A stretch of 5,028 bases of DNA from an uncultured Selenomonadaceae bacterium (GTDB lineage: Bacteria > Bacillota > Negativicutes > Selenomonadales > Selenomonadaceae). The translations under genes were made by a program, and so were the position numbers. The notes below the pieces were generated by a model, which saw nothing but the letters and a program-made list of their open reading frames with translations, had not been told where the DNA came from and searched no databases. Shown piece after piece: positions 1-4,975 of this stretch. How positions within the stretch are numbered: position 1 is the first letter of the stretch; every line of letters starts with the position of its first letter. The stretch spans positions 1 through 5,028 of the forward strand of contig CAJOPK010000116.1 of the NCBI GenBank assembly GCA_905236255.1, read 5' to 3'.

Positions 1-171
1 AACATGGTAATTTTCCTCATATCTCAAAAACTTCTTCTCGTGAAAGTAATACTGGCGAGTATTATATAGGGCAACATTAAAGAGGTTATTGCTATAGGCG
101 CACATCTCTTTAAGCATTGAATATTCTTCTTTAGAAAGACCGCGAATTATATTAGATTGAGTTAAAAACAT
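1..171 (-). CDS. tnpB: TnpB (IS200/IS605-family RNA-guided endonuclease), N-terminal part, cut by window edge
   Basis: Reading the minus strand from ATG at 171 gives 57 uninterrupted codons that leave the window at base 1. The protein begins MFLTQSNIIRGLSKEEY and continues with a segment reading SNNLFNVALYNTRQYYF followed by KFLRYEENYH. This is the characteristic N-terminal part of TnpB/OrfB of IS200/IS605 and IS1341-type elements. In the family, TnpB is a Cas12-like nuclease guided by an omegaRNA made from the right end of the element; it cuts the excised donor site and so favours retention of the transposon. The RuvC and zinc-finger regions and the omegaRNA would lie to the left of the window and cannot be seen, so intactness is unknown. 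The start is fixed by an AAGGAGG site (181-187) 9 nt upstream; a nearby ATG at 174-176 reads into a stop after three codons. The region is visibly richer in A/T than the genes to its right, consistent with transfer. Confidence 0.87.
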   Translation of the reverse strand, partial: MFLTQSNIIRGLSKEEYSMLKEMCAYSNNLFNVALYNTRQYYFHEKKFLRYEENYHV

Positions 172-180
172 TCCATTTCA

Positions 181-187
181 CCTCCTT
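181..187 (-). promoter_or_regulatory. Ribosome binding site of tnpB
   Basis: On the minus strand this reads AAGGAGG, 9 nt before the ATG at 171. It matches the anti-Shine-Dalgarno sequence very well and decides which of two nearby ATG codons is the start. Confidence 0.85.
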
Positions 188-201
188 TTTAATATATGTT
201 T

Positions 202-230
202 ATCATACAGCAATATCTAAAATTTGGCAA
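202..230 (-). promoter_or_regulatory. Sigma-A-type promoter of tnpB
   Basis: On the minus strand TTGCCA (225-230) is followed after exactly 17 bases by TATGAT (202-207). Each box matches five of six consensus positions. The predicted transcription start is near 195, leaving a short leader of about 24 nt before the tnpB start codon. This would give tnpB its own transcription, independent of the peptide gene upstream. Confidence 0.7.
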
Positions 231-254
231 TATATTTCTAGCAGTTCGCAGATT

Positions 255-289
255 ATTTTTTGTAGGGGCATCGAACCCCTACAAAAAAT
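255..289. repeat. Perfect 14-bp palindrome with a T-loop-like 7-nt loop
   Basis: Bases 255-268 (ATTTTTTGTAGGGG) are the exact reverse complement of 276-289, separated by seven bases. On the minus strand the loop reads TTCGATG between GGGG and CCCC, which resembles a tRNA T-loop. It is not an intrinsic terminator in either direction, because the bases after the GC part are A, not T. It lies between the peptide gene terminator and the tnpB promoter, so it could be a hairpin of the left end of the tnpB element or an independent intergenic dyad repeat. No other part of a tRNA surrounds it. Confidence 0.8.
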
Positions 290-336
290 CCGCCATTCAT
301 CTCCCACCTGTAGAGGAGGGAGTCTTCCGGCGGATT
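283..336 (-). terminator. Rho-independent terminator of the double-glycine peptide gene
   Basis: Transcribed on the minus strand, 336-329 (AATCCGCC) pairs with 294-287 (GGCGGATT). An inner helix is formed by CTCCC (322-318) with GGGAG (305-301), then CCT/AGG (316-314 with 309-307) around a CTAC loop. An internal loop separates the two helices. The outer stem runs directly into six T residues (288-283). It sits 16 bases after the TAA stop of the peptide gene, the expected position for its terminator. The T-tract is also the first arm of the neighbouring palindrome, so the two hairpins are mutually exclusive in part. Confidence 0.65.
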
Positions 337-351
337 ACGTTAAAAATTTTT

Positions 352-732
352 TTACATAACCATCTTCATAACATCGGCAATGCTGCCCGGCTCGACAATT
401 TCTTTGTAGCGAGCATTCGGGAATTTTTCACGCAAGAAATTCATCATTCCGGCTTGATCCAAAGTTTCGCCGGTTGCGTTGACCGTGTAAGTATTTCTCT
501 TTCCGCCCAACGCAGTCGCTCCGCCGTTATCGTGTGCCGTGATTCCGAGTCCGCTGAGTGCAGAACGCATTCCTTCCATATTCACCAAGCCGTTATCGCC
601 AAGTGCGTTGTCATAACCTGCCTGATAGAGAAAACCGGCAACATTCCAGCTGTCAATGTAAGTTCCGCCTGCAACATTTTCAAGCTGTTCGTCGCTCAAA
701 ACTTCTTCCTGAAAAATTTTTTCGTTTTTCAT
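352..732 (-). CDS. Double-glycine leader peptide, bacteriocin-like secreted protein, 126 aa
   Basis: The protein starts MKNEKIFQEEV and has the motif LSDEQLENVAGG at residues 12-23. This is a classic double-glycine leader cut by C39-peptidase ABC exporters. The mature part would be 103 residues, starting TYIDSW. It is rich in glycine, asparagine and alanine, has no cysteine, and ends in a more amphipathic, charged region (FLREKFPNARYKEI, then DVMKMVM). Absence of cysteine argues against a lanthipeptide or disulfide bacteriocin, and the size is large for a class II bacteriocin, so the function of the core is unknown. The start at 732 is chosen because an AAGGA site lies 10 nt upstream and the leader motif then sits at the usual distance. 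A longer frame open from 804 has no ribosome binding site, and its first 24 codons fall in the predicted leader RNA. No exporter, modification enzyme or immunity gene is in the window; they must lie elsewhere if the peptide is active. Confidence 0.82.
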   Translation of the reverse strand: MKNEKIFQEEVLSDEQLENVAGGTYIDSWNVAGFLYQAGYDNALGDNGLVNMEGMRSALSGLGITAHDNGGATALGGKRNTYTVNATGETLDQAGMMNFLREKFPNARYKEIVEPGSIADVMKMVM

Positions 733-742
733 TTTCAATGAT

Positions 743-747
743 TCCTT
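743..747 (-). promoter_or_regulatory. Ribosome binding site of the double-glycine peptide gene
   Basis: On the minus strand the sequence AGAAAGGAAT contains AAGGA (743-747), 10 nt before ATG at 732. It supports the internal start over the longer frame from 804. Confidence 0.65.
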
Positions 748-753
748 TCTGTT

Positions 754-826
754 GTGAAAGCAGTTCGACTTACGGAAGTCGGAGTTTCCCGGTTCAGTTG
801 CCATGCCGAACTTACGACATCTTCAC
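754..826 (-). ncRNA. Predicted structured 5' leader of the peptide mRNA
   Basis: Hand folding of the minus-strand transcript gives three helices in a three-way arrangement. A closing stem joins GTGAAG (826-821) to CTTTCAC (760-754) with one bulge. A 6-bp hairpin joins GTTCGG (811-806) to CTGAAC (797-792) with loop CATGGCAA. A perfect 6-bp hairpin joins CGACTT (781-776) to AAGTCG (771-766) with loop CCGT. The purine-rich linker GGGAAAC lies between the last two. It could be a riboswitch or other cis-regulatory RNA, but it does not match any riboswitch consensus I can recall. This is a manual prediction without energy or covariation support. Confidence 0.35.
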
Positions 827-839
827 TGTAATCGGACGT

Positions 840-868
840 AGTTTAGCCAAAAATTATTCGCTTGTCAA
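840..868 (-). promoter_or_regulatory. Sigma-A-type promoter of the double-glycine peptide gene
   Basis: On the minus strand a perfect TTGACA (863-868) is followed by a 17-base spacer and TAAACT (840-845, four of six consensus positions). The predicted start near 833 leaves a leader of about 100 nt, long for a small peptide gene. It is divergent from the sstT promoter; the two -35 boxes are 28 bases apart. Confidence 0.7.
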
Positions 869-896
869 GTGCGATTCATTCCTGCTTCACAAAGTC

Positions 897-925
897 TTGC
901 AATTTTTTTGATTTGAAAGTAAAAT
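897..925 (+). promoter_or_regulatory. Sigma-A-type promoter of the sstT-lipase-gtrA operon
   Basis: TTGCAA (897-902) and TAAAAT (920-925) are separated by 17 bases, giving a good promoter pointing towards sstT. Transcription would start near 931-933, at the foot of the hairpin described at 928-956. No other promoter-like pair as good is visible before the sstT ribosome binding site. Confidence 0.6.
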
Positions 926-927
926 GC

Positions 928-968
928 ACGTTGCAGGTTTAAAAGACTTGCGACGTTTAATTTTTTTT
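928..968 (+). terminator. Terminator-like hairpin in the 5' UTR of sstT (possible attenuator)
   Basis: Bases 928-940 (ACGTTGCAGGTTT) pair with 944-956 (AGACTTGCGACGT) over 13 positions, three of them G-U in RNA, around a three-base AAA loop. A run of TTAATTTTTTTT (957-968) follows, and the sstT ribosome binding site begins immediately after. The layout is that of an intrinsic terminator placed just before a gene, so it may control read-through into sstT. The predicted promoter would start transcripts inside the first arm, leaving only about nine pairs, so a 5'-end stabilising hairpin is an alternative. Confidence 0.5.
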
Positions 969-975
969 GGGGAGG
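969..975 (+). promoter_or_regulatory. Ribosome binding site of sstT
   Basis: GGGGAGG lies directly after the T-run of the upstream hairpin and 9 nt before TTG at 985. It decides for the TTG start at 985 and against the one at 967. Confidence 0.75.
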
Positions 976-984
976 GTATTAGTC

Positions 985-2235
985 TTGTTAAAAAAATTGG
1001 GACAATTTTACGAAGAGACCGCTTTGATAAAGTTGATAGCAATAGGTCTTGTCATAGGAATTTTACTTGCATTGTTTGTACCGACGATCGTTCCGGTTAT
1101 CGCAGTTTTCGGAAAACTTTTCGTAAACGCATTGAAAGGTGTCGCTCCGATTTTGGTTTTCGTCTTGGTAATGAACGCACTTTCGCAAAAAGCCGAATCG
1201 TCGCAAATTATGAAACCGATTATAGTGCTTTACATAGTCGCGTCATTTTTATCATCATTGGTTGCCGTCACGGCATCATTTTTATTCCCGACAACTTTGG
1301 TTTTGCAGGTCGGCGATTCAACGGTAACTCCTCCGAGCGGCATTGTCGAAGTTTTGCAAAATGTAATTATGAATGTTGTCGATAACCCGATACACGCTTT
1401 GACCAATGCGAATTATATCGGTATTTTGGCTTGGGGCATTTTGATGGGCTTGGCGTTCAGAAATGCCGGCGAAGGATTGCACAATGTCCTTTCGGATCTT
1501 GCAAAAGCCGTTACAAAAGTCGTGCAGTGGGTAATTCGTTTCGCTCCTTTCGGTATCATGGGCTTGGTTGCCGATTCAATCGCGACAAGCGGAATTGAAA
1601 CTTTGCTGGGCTACGCGAAACTTTTGGCTGTACTTTTGGGAGCGTTCTTCAGCGTTGCACTCATCATGAACCCGCTGATTGTATTCTTGAAACTTCACCG
1701 CAATCCTTATCCGCTTGTCTTTGCGACTCTGAAGGAAAGCGGACTTTATGCATTTTTTACGAGAAGTTCCGCCGCAAATATTCCGGTCAACATGAGTCTT
1801 TGCAAACGCTTGGGATTGAATGAAGATATTTATTCCGTGTCCATTCCTTTGGGTGCGACGATTAACATGGCGGGAGCGGCGATAACGATCGCGGTTTTGA
1901 GTTTGGCTGCGGCTCATACTTTGGGAATTTCGGTTGATATGCCGACCGCACTTTTACTCTGCCTTATTTCGACTGTCGGAGCTTGCGGAGCGTCCGGAGT
2001 TGCCGGCGGGTCACTTTTGCTGATTCCGGTTGCCTGTGCGAGTTTCGGAATTGACAACGATATTGCCATGCAGGTTGTCGGAGTCGGATTTATAATCGGC
2101 GTTTTGCAAGATTCCTGCGAAACGGCTTTAAATTCCTCAAGCGACGCTCTTTTCACTGCGACTGCGGAATTTGCGGAACGGGCGAAAGCCGGCACTTTGA
2201 AAGATGAGGACATGGTTCCCCGTGCGGAGGAATAA
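985..2235 (+). CDS. sstT: SstT, sodium:serine/threonine symporter
   Basis: This 416-aa inner-membrane protein belongs to the dicarboxylate/amino acid:cation symporter (DAACS) family and takes up serine and threonine with sodium. Hallmarks of the SstT branch are visible: FFTRSSAANIPVNM at 257-270 (the serine-rich substrate hairpin HP1), NMAGAAIT from 294 (the broken helix with cation ligands), GASGVAGGS at 335-343 (hairpin HP2), and DSCETALNSSSDALF from 376. Several hydrophobic helices precede these. Length agrees with the family (about 400-415 aa). I start it at the TTG at 985, because GGGGAGG (969-975) lies 9 nt upstream. The frame is open further to a TTG at 967, but that codon overlaps the ribosome binding site itself. 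It is the first gene of an operon, with the lipase gene 9 nt downstream. Its 5' UTR contains a terminator-like hairpin that may regulate it. Confidence 0.93.
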   Translation: MLKKLGQFYEETALIKLIAIGLVIGILLALFVPTIVPVIAVFGKLFVNALKGVAPILVFVLVMNALSQKAESSQIMKPIIVLYIVASFLSSLVAVTASFLFPTTLVLQVGDSTVTPPSGIVEVLQNVIMNVVDNPIHALTNANYIGILAWGILMGLAFRNAGEGLHNVLSDLAKAVTKVVQWVIRFAPFGIMGLVADSIATSGIETLLGYAKLLAVLLGAFFSVALIMNPLIVFLKLHRNPYPLVFATLKESGLYAFFTRSSAANIPVNMSLCKRLGLNEDIYSVSIPLGATINMAGAAITIAVLSLAAAHTLGISVDMPTALLLCLISTVGACGASGVAGGSLLLIPVACASFGIDNDIAMQVVGVGFIIGVLQDSCETALNSSSDALFTATAEFAERAKAGTLKDEDMVPRAEE

Positions 2236-2244
2236 TTTTTCGTC

Positions 2245-3561
2245 ATGGTTAAAATAATTTTACTGCTTGCAATACTCTTATTTCCGGCGAATTTTGCAAA
2301 TGCGGCTCCGGACTTTTTCACCGCGAAAATTCGGCTTGTCTGTGCGTTGAGTTCTTTGGGTGCGTACAACAGTGATGAAGGTTCTTTTGCCCGGAGTATG
2401 CTTGAGTCTTACGGTCACCGAATTGAAAAAATCGGACAAAAAAATACCGCCGATTTGAACGCGAAAGCATTTTTCGTAACCTGTCCGACCGGTGAGGACA
2501 AGAACATAAAAATTTTGACGATTGCGGGAACGGAAGATTTGAACGATGCGGAAATTGATTTTCGCGTTGCCCGTGCGTCATTGAACAACTCGCAACCTCT
2601 TGAAAGCGGCGACGAAAAAATTTTGAAGAAAAAAATTTTTGTCCATCGCGGTTTTCGGGATTATGCCGACGTTATTTTGTCCGGCGGTCTTAAAGAAAGT
2701 TTGATTGAGGAGCTTAAAAAAAATCCTTCCGAAACTCTTTACATCACCGGTCACAGTCTCGGCGGAGCGGTTGCACTTTTGACCGGAATAAGACTTGCCG
2801 ACGCGGGAATTTCGCCGGACAGATTGAAAATTGTAACTTTCGGCGCTCCGGCTGTCGGCAGTAAGGCGTTAAACGAAACTTACAAAGACAAGATCGATTT
2901 GACGCGAATTGTAATGCGGGGCGACATTGTGAAAAAATCTTTGAGCGTTTTGGGTTACAGTCAATTCGGAGATCCGATCGATTACAAGCCGGCGAAAAGT
3001 TCAAGAAATTTCGAGCATAAAATGACATTGTATCTTGATTGTGCTTTGCGGGATTATTACGAGGCGGGCGGCTTTGAAAATCCGGTTATCGTCAACGCGA
3101 CAAAAAAATTTTCCGGAAAAGTTTATGTTGCACCGCTTGAAATTGTCGGGAACAGTTTTGAAAAAGACGACGAAAAATTTATAATTGCCGCAATGCACGA
3201 CAGTTTGCTTGCCCGGTTGCCGGGTGCAAAATTTTTCGAGCCGAAAGCGAGGACGATAGAAACGGACGATATTTTCGGCGACGATTTGGAAAAATATATC
3301 GAGCCGGCGAAAAAATCCGGTTGCAAATACATTCTTGCACAAATGCTCAACGTGCGGTCGGTAAGAGATTCCCGCAACGATGTCAAACGAATTACTTTGG
3401 AAGAAATGATTTGCGACTTGAAAGGTTTTCCCCTTTCCATGCAAACTTCGAGTGCGACGACCGACAAATTTACCGCATTGGGAGCGGCAATTTTTGCACG
3501 GGAAAATTTGCATGAATCGCGGGAAAAAATTTTCGCCGAAAAAACGGAGATTAAAAAATGA
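2245..3561 (+). CDS. Secreted class 3 lipase (alpha/beta hydrolase) with extra C-terminal domain
   Basis: This 438-aa protein has an N-terminal signal peptide (residues 1-20, hydrophobic core, ANA cleavage site before APDFF), so it should act outside the membrane. Residues about 90-260 match the Lipase_3 fold: IAGTED around 93-98 near the expected oxyanion-hole strand, VHRGFRDYA at 133-141, the nucleophile elbow TGHSLGG with Ser171, a likely catalytic Asp227 in RGDIV, and a likely catalytic His258 in FEHKM. The predicted activity is hydrolysis of acylglycerol or phospholipid esters; the substrate is not known. Residues about 290-425 form a second domain. It has a KVYVAPLEI strand, the segment KSGCKYILAQML (357-368) and a conserved-looking tail, resembling the CsgG/TolB-N type of periplasmic domain; this is inference. 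The ATG at 2245 is the only reasonable start. GGAGG (2226-2230) is 14 nt away, so translation is probably coupled to sstT. The stop overlaps the next gene by 4 bases. Confidence 0.85.
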   Translation: MVKIILLLAILLFPANFANAAPDFFTAKIRLVCALSSLGAYNSDEGSFARSMLESYGHRIEKIGQKNTADLNAKAFFVTCPTGEDKNIKILTIAGTEDLNDAEIDFRVARASLNNSQPLESGDEKILKKKIFVHRGFRDYADVILSGGLKESLIEELKKNPSETLYITGHSLGGAVALLTGIRLADAGISPDRLKIVTFGAPAVGSKALNETYKDKIDLTRIVMRGDIVKKSLSVLGYSQFGDPIDYKPAKSSRNFEHKMTLYLDCALRDYYEAGGFENPVIVNATKKFSGKVYVAPLEIVGNSFEKDDEKFIIAAMHDSLLARLPGAKFFEPKARTIETDDIFGDDLEKYIEPAKKSGCKYILAQMLNVRSVRDSRNDVKRITLEEMICDLKGFPLSMQTSSATTDKFTALGAAIFARENLHESREKIFAEKTEIKK

Positions 3562-3956
3562 ATTTGTCTTTTGTCAAGTCCGAAAGATTCCGGGAGATTG
3601 AACGGTTTATTATCGTCGGCGGGCTGTCTTTCCTGATAGATTACGGATTGCTTTTCGCTCTGACGGAATTTGTCGGAATAAATTATCTGTATTCGTCGGG
3701 AATTTCTTTCGTCGTTTCGGTGATTTTCAATTACATTCTCTGCGTGAAATATGTATTCAAAAAAGCCGGCAAGCAATCTTTCCGACAGCGGGTTTTGTTT
3801 ATCGGCTCAAGTATCATCGGATTGTTTTTGAATCAGTTTTGTATGTGGATCGGAGTCGAATTTTTGAAACTTCACTACATGCTGACGAAAATTTTGGCAA
3901 CGGCGATCGTCACTTTCTGGAATTACGTCATGAAAAGAAAGGCGGTCATGGGTTAA
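3558..3956 (+). CDS. GtrA-family small membrane protein
   Basis: This 132-aa protein has four predicted membrane helices (about residues 17-37, 42-64, 79-100 and 107-125). It has the features of the GtrA-like family: GGLSFLIDYGLLF at 21-33, FNYILCVKYVF at 57-67, and an aromatic/Asn plus basic C-terminus (FWNYVMKRK, 120-128). Family members are thought to help move polyprenyl-phosphate-linked sugars across the membrane for glycosylation of O-antigen, teichoic acid or arabinogalactan; the sugar here cannot be told. Translation starts inside the lipase stop codon (ATGA) with a GGAG site 8 nt upstream, so the two are translationally coupled. No glycosyltransferase is present in the window, which is unusual because GtrA genes often sit beside one. 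It is the last gene of the operon; the terminator stem starts at its stop codon. Confidence 0.87.
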   Translation: MNLSFVKSERFREIERFIIVGGLSFLIDYGLLFALTEFVGINYLYSSGISFVVSVIFNYILCVKYVFKKAGKQSFRQRVLFIGSSIIGLFLNQFCMWIGVEFLKLHYMLTKILATAIVTFWNYVMKRKAVMG

Positions 3957-3985
3957 GGGTTTTAATATGACCCTTATTTTTTTTT
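3954..3985 (+). terminator. Rho-independent terminator of the sstT operon
   Basis: TAAGGGT (3954-3960) pairs with ACCCTTA (3970-3976) across a 9-base loop, and nine T residues follow (3977-3985). The first three stem bases are the TAA stop codon of the GtrA-family gene, a compact arrangement. It ends transcription of sstT, the lipase and the gtrA-like gene. Confidence 0.85.
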
Positions 3986-3990
3986 GCATG

Positions 3991-4018
3991 TTCACGCTGT
4001 TGACAGGCATTGTATAAT
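3991..4018 (+). promoter_or_regulatory. Probable promoter of the ABC-3 permease gene
   Basis: A perfect TATAAT (4013-4018) has TTCACG (3991-3996, four of six consensus positions) 16 bases upstream. A perfect TTGACA at 4000-4005 is only 7 bases from the TATAAT, so it cannot serve as its -35 box. A second TATAAT at 4044-4049 has no good -35 partner. Transcription would start near 4025, leaving a leader of about 100 nt. Confidence 0.5.
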
Positions 4019-4032
4019 TAAGGCACTGTGAA

Positions 4033-4057
4033 AATGATAAAAGTATAATGATAAAAG
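4033..4057 (+). repeat. Tandem direct repeat AATGATAAAAG, possible operator
   Basis: AATGATAAAAG occurs at 4033-4043 and again at 4047-4057, three bases apart, just downstream of the predicted start of transcription. Such a site could bind a repressor. The segment TATAATGATAAA (4044-4055) matches 10 of 12 positions of two GATAAT Fur-type hexamers, but the inverted half is missing, so assignment to a Fur-family metal regulator is only a guess suggested by the downstream metal transporter gene. Confidence 0.35.
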
Positions 4058-4123
4058 AAAAAATTGTCGGCAACAGATTTGCGGAAAAATTTTTTGACAT
4101 CGATTTAAGGAAAGAAGTTTTTA

Positions 4124-4921
4124 ATGTTTGAATTTGAATTTATGCGAAACGCACTCGCCGCCGTTTTGCTTGTAACGCCGCTTTTCGGAATTTTATCGAC
4201 CATGGTCGTTTCAAACCGAATGGCTTTTTTTTCCGATTCTCTCGGTCACGGAGCATTTACCGGAATTGCAATCGGATCTTTAATCGGCATCGGCTCGGAA
4301 ATTTTCGGCTTGCTGGGATTTTCGGTGACGTTTGCACTTTTGATAACTTACATAAAAAATAAAGCTCGTTCCGGGGCGGACACGGTTATCGGAGTTTTCA
4401 GTTCGACCGCAATAGCTTTGGGACTTTTACTGATGACTTCCGGCGGTCGGTTCAACAAATTTTCAAGATTTCTGATAGGAGATTTGTTGAGCGTCACGCG
4501 GGAGGATTTGATTGCATTGGCGGCGGTCGCAATTTTGGTTGCGGCAAGCTGGGCGATATTCTTCAACCGGCTTTTGATTTCTTCGGTAAATTTGACTTTG
4601 GCGAAAAGTCGCGGAATAAATACCCGGTTTGTCGAATCGGCATTTGCCGTTTTGCTTGCGGTCGTTGTCGCCTTGAGTATAAACAAAGTCGGCATTTTGA
4701 TAATAAATGCTTTTTTGGTACTGCCCGCCGCCGCCGCCCGGAATGTCACAAATTCAGTCAGACCTTATCATTTCTGCAGTGTTCTTATAGCACTTTCTTC
4801 CGGTTTAATCGGATTGATTGCGGCTTATGAACTTGATGCCGCCGCCGGTTCCGCAATAGTTGTCTGTAACGCGATAATTTATTTTGTTACGCTGATTTTG
4901 AAACCGCACTTTGTAAAATGA
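4124..4921 (+). CDS. ABC-3 family metal ABC transporter permease (ZnuB/TroC/MntB type)
   Basis: This 265-aa very hydrophobic protein has about eight predicted membrane segments and is the usual length for the ABC-3 permease family, which imports zinc, manganese or iron with a binding protein and an ATPase. Family signatures are FFSDSLGHGAFTGIAIG at 35-51, GVFSSTAIALGLLL in the middle, a cytoplasmic coupling-loop segment TLAKSRGI at 158-165, and GILIINAFLVLPAAAAR at 190-206. The metal cannot be read from the sequence. The start at 4124 follows an AAGGA (4107-4111) 12 nt upstream; the next in-frame ATG at 4142 has no ribosome binding site. No ATPase or binding-protein gene lies directly upstream, and the start of the next gene does not read like either, so the partners are either further downstream or elsewhere. 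Direct repeats in its leader may be an operator. Confidence 0.88.
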   Translation: MFEFEFMRNALAAVLLVTPLFGILSTMVVSNRMAFFSDSLGHGAFTGIAIGSLIGIGSEIFGLLGFSVTFALLITYIKNKARSGADTVIGVFSSTAIALGLLLMTSGGRFNKFSRFLIGDLLSVTREDLIALAAVAILVAASWAIFFNRLLISSVNLTLAKSRGINTRFVESAFAVLLAVVVALSINKVGILIINAFLVLPAAAARNVTNSVRPYHFCSVLIALSSGLIGLIAAYELDAAAGSAIVVCNAIIYFVTLILKPHFVK

Positions 4922-4939
4922 AAATCAATCCGGTATAAT
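4911..4939 (+). promoter_or_regulatory. Sigma-A-type promoter of the gene at the right edge
   Basis: TTGTAA (4911-4916) and a perfect TATAAT (4934-4939) are exactly 17 bases apart. The -35 box lies inside the last codons of the permease gene. No terminator is visible after the permease, so the next gene may be transcribed both from this promoter and by read-through. Confidence 0.7.
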
Positions 4940-4975
4940 ACGCTTGAAAATCGTTTGCGGAAAGGAGCGATTTAA

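Noticed and set aside
255..289. Palindrome as a tRNA fragment or intrinsic terminator
   Set aside because: Only a T-arm-like hairpin is present, with a 14-bp stem far too long for a T-arm and no acceptor, D or anticodon arms; the stem is followed by A residues rather than T in both directions.
196..741. 181-codon plus-strand open frame across the peptide gene region
   Set aside because: It lies antisense to the double-glycine peptide gene, its terminator and the tnpB promoter, has no ribosome binding site, and its protein resembles nothing recognisable; it is a shadow.
733..804. 24-codon N-terminal extension of the double-glycine peptide gene to an ATG at 804
   Set aside because: No ribosome binding site before 804, the extension would place the leader motif too far from the N-terminus, and the bases form predicted RNA hairpins; the ATG at 732 has a proper site.
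967..984. Upstream TTG start at 967 for sstT
   Set aside because: It lies within the T-run and the GGGGAGG ribosome binding site, leaving nothing to recruit a ribosome; TTG at 985 is correctly spaced.
3123..3776. 217-codon minus-strand open frame opposite the lipase and GtrA genes
   Set aside because: Antisense to two well-supported genes across their junction, no ribosome binding site or recognisable motifs; long shadow frames arise easily from this codon usage.
4000..4018. TTGACA and TATAAT as a promoter pair
   Set aside because: Both boxes are perfect, but the spacer is only 7 bases, far from the 16-18 needed by sigma-A.
4048..4131. 27-codon open frame beginning MIKEKIVGNRF that overlaps the permease start
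   Set aside because: No ribosome binding site upstream of its ATG and no recognisable similarity; the ATG overlaps the direct repeat and a TATAAT box. A leader peptide cannot be excluded but is not supported.
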